NCBI GenBank assembly: GCA_027886185.1 | Contig: WOAB01000011.1 | Span: forward strand, 11,550,001-11,614,000 | Direction: 5' to 3' | Source: Rheum nobile | Taxonomy: Eukaryota > Streptophyta > Magnoliopsida > Caryophyllales > Polygonaceae | DNA length: 64,000 nt | In this document: piece by piece, positions 54,542-64,000 of the stretch | How positions within the stretch are numbered: the stretch's first letter is position 1 | Layout of the letters: the number at the start of each line of letters is the position of its first letter | Made by a program: the position numbers and the translations under genes | The notes under the pieces: model-generated | What the model was told of the DNA's origin: nothing | What the model saw: only the letters and a program-made list of their open reading frames with translations | The model's database searches: none

Positions 54542-56940
54542 TGTAACACCCCCAAATCTTAACCCATTTGGAAAGGTATTACCGCCAGTGACCTCGGTTT
54601 TCCTCACCGAATCCACCCAAGGCTTTACTGTTTTAAATACAATCCATGAAACACTTATGATACAAAATCATCATGATATTCGATTAAAGCATGAGTCCCG
54701 GAATTACATCCCAATTCCGAATAGGACTAAATACAGAGTTAAACAAAATACAGCGGAAGTCTTTCTTAAAATATACAAAAAGGGGTTGTGATCGCCATGA
54801 TCACCTGCCCAAGGTTCTCAACCTGATTAAAACATTAAAAACATCCAAAAACCACCGTCGTCTTCATAGTCATTCTAGTCTCCTCATATCTGCGCTCTAT
54901 CTGATGTGCCGAATCGAACGGATGACACCAGCCAACCATGCAGAGAACAATTTTGGTTGGTTAGTCTAATGAAAGACCATGCAAGGGCACAAAGCAGAAG
55001 GTTCAAAGTAGTCGTATTAGGTTAGACTCATCGTCCCTTGAATAACAGTCTAGTGCGATAGTCAACCACCATACTGCTACTGGAATACAGCAAAAGGCAT
55101 GCACAAGAGAAGATTCTGGAAGACCGAGTCTTCCCATAAATCAACTCGAAAGAAGACTCCAACGAAATGAGTCTTATAGGAAGATATGACAAAGTCTGGA
55201 ATAACACAGAATCACATAATTATAGTATCGCATTCGAGCGACTAAAAGTTAAGACGAGCTTTCCTAGCTGCACTAGCGCCTAGCTGCACTACTCGCCCAA
55301 GGTATATTAATTATGTGCGACAACGGCACTTATCTTATGATATTCTCAAACGCACAACACGTTATAAGCTTTTAGATATATGTTTCGTCATGAGGGACAT
55401 ATATCGAAGGGAATCCTTCCCAAGGTTTGTAACACTAGCTAAGTGCACCACCTCTATACTCGTGTATCAGAGGTTGGGTCATGACCATCCATGTGATATT
55501 AGGTGGGGTCTAGCCACCTCTCTACCAAATTATAAAGAAACGACTGAATCCCAACGAATCCAACGTTCCTAACTACTAGTGCTAACTAAACAGTTCAAGC
55601 ACAACAATAGTCCACAAACATCAACATAACCGCCCTCAAGGCTATCAACATAAATATATATTCATAATAGCGTTGTTCTAACATATATACAACATATTAT
55701 AATATCATATTTTAGTTCTCCAAAACAATTAACAAAACTGTTCCCAGATGAACACAGTATTTATTCCAAATTAATTACTCAATTAAGCAAAACATGGAAT
55801 GATGAGCAAGAGCGAACCGCCACTTGCCTTAAATCCGCAGAAGCTTAACGAAGCTAGGTACGATGACAACTGGTTTCCGGGCTCGAAGCAGGGACATATC
55901 TGACAACACAGATTCCATCGGATCGACCCATAAAGAAACCCTAAGTTAGATTCGACAACAACGAGTACGAACCTAAAGAATAACGGAAGAAATCGAAAGG
56001 AACGAAGCCCGATCGAAAGCCACAGAAGCCAAGGCCGAAACAAGCCAAGAGCTTCTGGGCGGCGGTCGCCGCCTGCCTTACGGCGGGCGCCGCCTGTTCG
56101 TGGCGGCGGTCGCCACCTGTTCGTGGAGGCGGTCGCCGCCTGTTCGTGGCGGCGGTCGCCGCCTGCCTTACGACGGGCGCCGCTACGAACACCGGGAAAA
56201 TTACGAGAGGCACAAAACTCACCGACTTCGATTGTTTTGCTTCTCCTTTCCTTTGCTTTGGATTATAAGCTTCTAAGGGCCTCCAAAGCTTCACTTTGCA
56301 ACTGGAATAACACCAAATGGAGCTCCGGCGATCGATTGTGAATTATCTGGCGAAACTTGAATTTCCGGTGAGATGATTGTGAGGGAGATTGAGCTTCGGA
56401 TTTGTGCTCAATTCAGCTCCCAAATCCTCCTTTAAATAGCCAAAACTCCAGGGGACAACCAAGGGCACGTGGAGGGATAAGATCGGAGGTCACCCGATTC
56501 GCCGACCATCACGGAGTCAAGTCGGCGAGGCAGGGCTAGGACTGCATCTAGGCGGCAGTCGTTGCCCATTTTGGCCTGCAGCGGTCGCTGCTTTTTGGCC
56601 GGCGGCGGTCATTGCTTTTTGGCGCCACTTGCCAACTTGTCGGGAAGAGGATGACGATGTCAGAGCCTGTCAGGCGGCGGTCGCCTCCAAGCCCATTTTT
56701 CGTCCGTTTAAGCTTGGAACAATAAGGTCTTAATTCGGGATAAATAATAATCATACACGAACGAGTATTAAGTCCCAAAATATGTCGACTGTATATTATT
56801 TCACTTAGAAAAATATTACAGAGATTAAGAACATTACAGAATGTCTTTCTGTCTCCGAAATTAAATCGACGTACACAACAGACGTTCATGTAATTTCCAA
56901 AATACCCTTACAGAAATACAGGGTATCACACACACTTAGC
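54542..56940 (-). repeat. GYP-B 5' LTR, complete (2,399 bp), unit 2
   Basis: Ends TGTAACACCCCC and GGGTATCACA (plus strand), followed by the target copy CACAC at 56941-56945. GGCGGTCGCCGCC words at 56058-56165 are more numerous here than in the unit 1 fragment (an extra pair of 27-30 bp units near 56105-56150). Minus-strand TATTTAAAG near 56428-56437. Confidence 0.9.
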
Positions 56941-57049
56941 TCTTCCAAAAGCTTTTAACACTAGTCCCATAATGTACACACTCGCTTATAACCCCACAAT
57001 TATAACTCTTACTTTTAAAGTTTACTCCAGATCGTATTAGAGAAAACCA

Positions 57050-58168
57050 ATTAAAACTTTTATCCCCAGCTTCACCACAGTTGTGGCACTGAAACACACC
57101 GCTACTCCAACCTAAGCCTTTGGCGGAGTCATACTGAGTGGTCTCGATCTTAGCATGACCAAACTTCTCAAACTTGGTGGGCGATGCCGGTCTCTTGAAG
57201 GTATTAGCCTACCGGTTTTGTTGCCCACCCCTCGCCTTATTCTGTTCCTCCCGATTTCGGGTGGACTCCTCTAGTGTGACCTCTATTTTGTAGGCCGCCT
57301 AAACATATTGCTCCAAAGTATAGCAACCGTGATGCACCATCAGAGGTTTGATTTATGGATTCATCCATCCATGGAAGTACCAGATCTTTTGTTCTTCAGC
57401 ATGCACTTCACAACCATCGTAATGCAGCAATAGATTAAACTTTGCCACCAGCTTAGACACTTTCAGTCCCTCAGTCTCTGGGTAGAGAAACTCCTTCAGC
57501 TTCTCTTTCCTCATAGAATGAGAGAAGAACCGATCAATGAGCTTGGCCTTGAACATTGCCCATCTCAGATTTGGGTGGTCGTCCAAACCAGTTCCTTCCC
57601 ACCACTCACTTGCTCCGTCTTTCAGATGTAACGAAGCAATGTGCACCTGTTCAGCCTCGGTGCATACCACGTTTTGGAACAGTCGTTCCATATAGGAAAA
57701 CCAATAGGCAACCTTGACTGGTTCCCCGGTCCCATCGTAGCTATCCGGGCACATTGAATTGATCGTCTTCAATGCTTGGTTGTAATTCCCGTCGTTTCTC
57801 TCGGGAACCTCCGGGTGTGCAGGACCTTCACGTCCCTCCAGATTAGTTGCAACCTGAGGGTTGGGAGCCGCTTGAGCTTGCGGTATCCCCTGGGCCGTCA
57901 GTACCTCGACCACCTACCTTACTATTTACCCAATGATTGTCGCATCCAACACGATCGGGGCAGGAGGTGGAACTTCCCTCGCAGCTTGAGGGTCCACTTG
58001 TCCTTGATGAGCCTCTTGCCGCAGGGTCGGGTCATTATTATGCGAGCCAAATCTTGCGTCATCCCCTTGCTGAGTAGCACTCCTCAACTGAACTTGGGAA
58101 CCATTGTTAGGACCTCCTTTAGTTGCTTGGTTGGTGGATCGAGTGTTCACCATCTGTTGATGAACCAT
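57050..58168 (-). pseudogene. GYP-C Gag, copy 2
   Basis: Near-identical to copy 1. It lacks the stop at the position of 42638-42640, so its core frame 57913-57353 is open, but shares the two stops between the N-terminal part and the core (57914-57928). Its zinc knuckle has lost the histidine (GEAGDKSF), where copy 1 keeps it. Confidence 0.85.
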
Positions 58169-58846
58169 AACGTCAGTTTAGAACTTTTCCAACTTGTACA
58201 TGCTACTTAATCACTTACGTTATGATACGAATTGTAAGGGTCTAACCCAATAACTTTATATTAGTTTGACTGACCCTCCACCATTAACCTTAAAACGATC
58301 TTCTTCTCTTACTTGAGAATGGATCAATTAGGAGAAATGTCAACCTTTAAATGACATTAAACTTAAGAAAAGACGATATCCTTAAGAATGGATCTAAGGA
58401 ATAAGTAACAAAACCGAAGCTTGTAGAAGTTTGAAAAACCACTTAAACCTTATGCTTTCAAACTTTAAACTTTATACTGTTAAACCTTATATATTTAACT
58501 TAATAAAATAATTATTTATAAAGTTAGTTTCTCAAATTAACGACACTACTACCACCTAAAACCCTTACTAAGACCAAATTCACACTTTTAAAGTTATAGC
58601 ATGAAGTAAATGTTAAACATTTATAACACACCATTTATAAGGCAACTATAAAATAACCATTAAATTCCTAATAGTTAAACCATTATTTTCAAATTAAACT
58701 TTAAGAAATCATTGAACTTTAAGTTTGATACTAACATTTAGAACCTCGAAATTCCTTTTTAAAATAAAATAGTTTGAAAATAGTTTCGAAATTAATTTTT
58801 GAAAATTCTCAAACATAACAATAGGCCAAGAATTTTAAAACCATTT

Positions 58847-58857
58847 CTCTGATACCA
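58847..58857 (-). other. primer binding site, tRNA-iMet (GYP-C, copy 2)
   Basis: TGGTATCAGAG on the minus strand, as in copy 1. Confidence 0.85.
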
Positions 58858-58860
58858 TAA

Positions 58861-61301
58861 TGTAACAGCCCCGACTTATATCGGTAGTGCCACACGCCAG
58901 TGACCTCAGACGTTAATGTCCAAAGTCACCCTAAACTTTAATCAGAACAATTAAGCTTAAATGAATACATAAATATTAAATAACGAAAGAATAATCAGCG
59001 GAAGACATTTTAAATGAATAAAACTCAACCCTTTATTAAGATTCCTCTCGTAAAATGAGAATGATAGTTTTACAACAAAGTATAGTGACAACGGAAGACT
59101 TTTAAATTACAGTGAAAGACTCTTTTAAAGTAGTCCTAATTACATGACTATGTATTACATTTATTTCAAATTAAACATACACGCTTTGGAAATATTACTT
59201 CTTAAAATGAAAACTTCAACCGCAAACCTTCTCTTCGACTGGTTACTTCAATCGTCGGGGACCAACCTCTGATGTTCCGTATAGGACGGATGACACCAGC
59301 CAACCATGCAAGGAATAAAATCCGGTTGGTTAGTCTAATGAAAGACTATGCAAGGGTACAAGCAGAATGGTTCTAGTGATCGTAACCGTTTACTATCATT
59401 GTCCCTCGAATAATAACCGAAGGAACGATACATAACCCGGAACTTTCACGGAATGATAGAAGAAGATATGCAACGAAAAGAAGACTCCAACGGAATTGAG
59501 TCTTATAGGAAACGTATTTAATTGTTTGGGAATGTTAAGTTTTCACACAAGTTTATAAAAACGACCTTGATTATTTGGGTCCACGACCAACCTCATCGCG
59601 TACTGCGAATCCAGATTGGAAAGAGGACCTACTCTAACAAGAGTCCGGGCGGGTTCCACGTTGTACTTATCGCTCGAGTGTATATTAATTATGTGCGTAA
59701 AAACACTTATCTTATTTACTTACAAAAACGCACATTCACGTTAAGGCTTTTAATTCACATCATCCCGATACGAGAGATATCTTTGGGATGAATCCCGAAT
59801 ATTGGCACTAGCTAAGTGCACCACCACTTATATAACATAAGGGTAGGTCATGACCAAAAGTATTAGGGCAATTATCCTCCTAATACCAAGTTATAAAGAA
59901 ACAGCTAAATCTCGCAAGGTAATAGCGTTCCTACGAATACTCGTGCTAACTAGCAATTATTATCCACACCAAAGCACAACAATCCACACCAATTATTATC
60001 TAGCACCCTATAATAATATATATAAGGGTTATAACTAGCATATATACAACCTAATAAAGAGGTTCACTTTACACATTATTTTACACACAAGTTCCCAAAC
60101 GACAATTAAGAAGATTGTTATCCCAACTTAATTAAGACAATAGATTAATTGTCAAATAAGAAAAATATGAAATAACATAGCAAGAGCGAACCACCACTTG
60201 CCTTAGTCTGGACGAACAAAGAGTTGAGTCCGAAATCCGTGGACTTGAACTTGTGCACGGCTGCCTACTAAAATTCCCATTGGAATTTATCATCATCCCG
60301 TAGGGTCGGATTCCAATCCGTACAATCAGCCACGGAGATGAGGACAATCCAACACAGACAACGCATATGAGATGGGTTTTAAGAACAAAACCCTAATTAG
60401 TTACGGTATGAAAAAAGACGAAACAAAATGAAGGAAAGAGGCAGTGCCGCGGTCGCTGTTAGCATAGCCGCGATCATGGCTTGCTGGGCAAAGCCACGGC
60501 CGCGGCAGAAGGGACCGCGATCGCGGGCCATGCCTTGGCCGAGATCGTGGGCCTCTGCCCAGCCGCAATCGCGGTAGATGGAGCCGCGGTCGCATGACTC
60601 CATCCCGACACGAGCTTAATTCAAACTTCGGAGCCTTACCGACGACGACGAGGCGCGGATCTTTGCTTTTTGGACACTTGCGCACTACCACCACTTCAGG
60701 AACTTCACAATGGAGATGACCTCGGCTTCCGGCTATGACAACTCCGACGAGAAACACCACAACAATGCAACGACGAGAGGAAGAGAGGAATGAGGATGGT
60801 GGAGGAGAATGGCGGATCTGAGCCCTATTTATAGGCTCAGAATGGAGCTCCACACTCAATGCAGAGGAGGCCAATGATCCAGCTCTCGCCGCTCGGAGAA
60901 CCACGTGGGAAATGTTGATCGTTGGTGCTCGAAAAAGAAGAGGAAGAAGACAAAGTAGAGTGCCGCGATCGCGGTTTCAGAACCGCAATCGCGGTTTGGC
61001 CTTTTGCCAAAACCGCGCATGCGGTTTCATAACCGCAGTTGTGGGCAGTGTCGCGCTCGCGGCTGCATAGCCGCGATCGCGGGCAATGTCGTGCCCGCGG
61101 CTCTCGGGCCTTGATCGCGGGTCTTGCTAATTCCGATTTTAGTAACCCTCCAATAATTAAAACCCATATATTTCATTAAATGTGTATTCACACATTCATA
61201 TGGTTCTTACATGGTTACAGAACATGCCTAACACGTCTTGTTTAGAAAACGAAAGTTTGAAAATTACACAAATATCCCTACTAGAATTGAGGGTTATTAC
61301 A
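58861..61301 (-). repeat. GYP-C 5' LTR, copy 2 (2,441 bp)
   Basis: Same length as 43841-46281, with the framed TATA box at 60818-60840 and both word clusters. Confidence 0.9.
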
Positions 61302-63291
61302 CTAACTCTAAAACTGCATTGGCACATCTAATTTGTTGATCAACTAACAAAGTGGGGAAGTCGTTACTATAGAAATCGTCCATCAGCGATATGGCAACTT
61401 TACGCTTCCACCCTTCATCTTCTTCATTTTGCACGACTTCCAAGTCCAACTGTCTCCAAAAGATATGCACATCTTTAAGTGGGATAGATATTTGAAGCTC
61501 CACCCATCGTGCAATCTTATGGACACACGGCAACCCATCTCTCACAGACATACGACATTTGCAAGTGGGTTCAAAAAATGGATCTTCCTCACGTTTGTAT
61601 TCATTTATCAAGTGCTTTATGGCTTCATCAAAGACCTTGTACTTCAATTGCTTGAAAACATCTGCTACTGTCACCATACACATCGTCTTCTGGCGACTGA
61701 TGTTGAAGGTTGCCTTGATCTCATTTACTTGGATGTGCATCAAGGAATCATATTGACCTAATACCGTGTCTAACCTACCATGTGGAGTAGTCAAGAAGTT
61801 TTTCAAACACGAGTGTTCTCCTTCAACCCTACAATTGAAATAACATAAATGACATATAATTATATTTTGTCCGTGTATAGGGTTGATAATAATGCATTCA
61901 ATATATTTTATTGCACAAACCTGTTTGTCGTGGTAGTTCCCAATGTCAAAATCGTATCCGTCCAAGCCGACACAATTATTTCCCTATACGGTTCAAGCCA
62001 CTGGGTTCGAACATACTGAAGCAAGGTTTTCCAGGTGCTTCATTCAACCTCAATCTTGCACAAACTTCGCTCATACTCCTCTATAGTTTTTTCCTTAAAC
62101 AACTCCATGTAAGCATTTGCAAACCTTGTTGCAGTGTCAGCATGCTTTATGATTTTCTTAGCTTTGGCCTCGATGTTCTTGTATACATGACGCCTACATA
62201 GAATATACTTTGCCTTTGGGAAGATTTCATCCACCACATTCATCAAGACAAGCTCTCGATCCGTCACTATGCATGCAGGTTGCTTCTGCACAAGCCCACA
62301 AAATTTGGCAAGTTGCTTTATAGCCCACAAGTAATTTTCTTCCCTCTCATGTTCTATAAATGCCCTAGCTACGTTGTAATTCTTCCATGTAGAAGTGAAT
62401 CCTATAATTTCCAAGAAAGGCATCGCATATCTGCACACAGATTAACATGTTATTGTATAATAAAATAACATATTAATAACTAGATAATAAAGAGATGTGC
62501 GCGATGGTTACCTGTGTGTACTGTAGGTGGAGTCCAACAATAATACATATGGAAATGCCTTGAGAAGTGATATGGAATCCGGGCTGGCAAAAACAACGTC
62601 TGTAATCTTATTGGTTTTACGGCCCGCCCTATGCTCCATAAAGTAGTTGTAATCATTACATTGGAGAAAGACATGTTGGACAACTGTTCTTCCTTCCATC
62701 CCAGCCCTTCGTACGTTGTACCGCTCATTGTACACTTGCTTCTTTCTAGTGCAGTTCCTTGTGAACTCGTTCAGTGCAGTTGCAATCTGGGTTGGTGTAC
62801 AATGTGTCTTTGTCATTGACTGCACCAATCTCTTATGCTCATCTGTAAGCATGCAAGCTATTGCATGCCCATATAAACTAGACCCAATCTCATGGTTGTG
62901 AGTTCCATGTACAACATCGATCTTCCATGAGCCTCTAGGATGTTCATGACACATCAATTTGAAGAGACACTCACATTTCTTTGTATGTGTATTTTTCCGG
63001 ACTCTGTTTTCTCCCCCTTTAGATGGGGTGTATATTCCTTCTCTTTCACACAACAACATAGTCTTCCCGAGATGATGATCATCTGATTTTATATCTCGGC
63101 TAATCTTGATGCACATCCATCGTGAAGCGTGAAATTCGGAAATGTTTCCGATGGTACAAATCCATGGCCGAGCGTGTACAAAGAAGACGTCCCAAACTGC
63201 GGCTGAAACTTGGTTTACATCCTCTAAGGGTAACCCAAACTGCGGTTGTGTGTGCAATGGTGGGAACCCAAACTGAGGAATTGATTATGAG
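61302..63291 (-). pseudogene. MULE/FAR1-like transposase, copy 2, three exons
   Basis: Exons about 63291-62512, 62430-61921 and 61828-61302, introns 62511-62431 and 61920-61829, same domains as copy 1. It has a readable codon where copy 1 has TAG (62286-62288), but its own TGA at 62040-62042 (Trp in copy 1) stops exon 2. SWIM finger reads GLPCVHK. The C-terminus is cut by the same LTR insertion. Confidence 0.88.
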
Positions 63292-63511
63292 GATACAAAC
63301 TCATGGCCAAATCCATCGTGAAGCATGAAATTCGGAAATGTTTCTGATCGTACAAATCCATGGCCGAGCGTGTATGAAGAAGACGTCCCGTTTTATGATG
63401 TTGATGCAAACCCGTCATTAATCCTTAGGTCGTTAAGACCAATATAAAGTTCATTACTTTCCTGTTAAAAAAATTAGTGATTTACAGTAAAATATAAACA
63501 TTCTGTAAAAA

Positions 63512-64000
63512 TGATAGAGGCTTAAGTCGTGATGCCTAATCAAAGTAAATCCTCAAGAACCTAACTAAGTATAGTAGGCAAGCAAGGGTCGAATCTCACA
63601 GGGAGGAGTTAATCTTTCTAAGTGCAAAAGTGTATGCCAAAAGTAACAAGGTGGGTTTTGTTGGTTGTTTGCAATTAAACAAAGTAAATAAAAGCAAAGG
63701 TTGTAATCAATTGGGAAAAAAGTACTTAGCCAGACAAATATCCACCATTCATTTGATTGATTGATCCTAGATTATCTCTATTCCTTCCTATGAATATTCC
63801 TATCCTTATTCTGAAATAGTTACCAGTCCTGATAACCCTAACTATTAAACAATCAAGAGACCCTCAAGATTTAATCTAACAACAGCAAGAGGCATAGGAA
63901 TTAACCAGGATACATGCAATACCACAACCCGCAACATTTAACACGTAATCAATTTTCTTCACAATAAATTAGTCCAACCAGTCCTAGAATATCATGTTTG
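63512..64000 (-). repeat. ATH-type LTR, cut by window end
   Basis: Matches 52549-53050 without the truncation present at 48763. It lies next to the MULE gene at the same position as the LTR at 48492. Confidence 0.88.

Overview
The window looks like a repeat-dense pericentromeric or heterochromatic block of a flowering plant, probably a eudicot. The evidence is plant-type transposable elements: Ty3/gypsy elements primed by initiator tRNA-Met or by tRNA-Asp (Athila type), a Ty1/copia remnant, an L1-type LINE with a C-terminal RNase H, MULE/FAR1-like transposases with a SWIM finger and two short GT-AG introns, a plant mobile domain, and Stowaway/mariner-, PIF-, hAT- and MULE-type MITEs. I see no intact host gene, rRNA, tRNA or CRISPR array. 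Every long reading frame with a recognisable domain belongs to a transposable element, and almost all are broken.

Layout. (1) 1-3890: a minus-strand LTR element ('RLX-1') arranged internal-LTR-internal-LTR, with a 1.29-kb internal region that encodes only a gag-like protein. (2) 4100-28022: a very large inverted repeat ('PAL') with arms 4100-9280 + 21286-22123 and 22726-28022. Its 602-bp loop holds a broken plant mobile domain. The arms have gained different insertions, so each arm shows the empty site of the other. The left arm has a PIF-type element (5111-6211), a mariner/Stowaway-type element (6570-8291), a hAT MITE (8807-9213) and a full-length LINE (9281-21270), which itself carries a gypsy element ('GYP-G', 9689-15157). 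The right arm has a copia remnant (23669-24998), two MULE-type MITEs, a partial duplication, and an apparent hAT excision scar.

(3) 28018-46281: nested large-LTR gypsy elements. GYP-C (minus) was entered by GYP-B (minus, target repeat CACAC), and the 3' LTR of GYP-B was entered by GYP-A (plus, target repeat CCCAA). GYP-A and GYP-C carry gag but no pol. GYP-B keeps an integrase/chromodomain tail and may be the autonomous partner type. (4) 46282-48491: a MULE/FAR1-like transposase interrupted by GYP-C. (5) 48492-53395: an internally deleted Athila-type element ('ATH', gag and protease only). (6) 53396-64000: the 5' part of GYP-B, the 5' part of GYP-C, the MULE gene and an Athila LTR again, offset by about 15,020 bp. 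This is a tandem segmental duplication best explained by unequal exchange between two Athila copies.

The most unusual signals are: short CpG-rich palindromic words repeated many times in several LTR families, one word being shared by a Tekay-like LTR and by Athila coding sequence; the giant palindrome with its plant-mobile-domain loop and hAT footprint; and a template-switch-like deletion junction at 40805-40898. All calls come from reading the sequence; no database search was possible.
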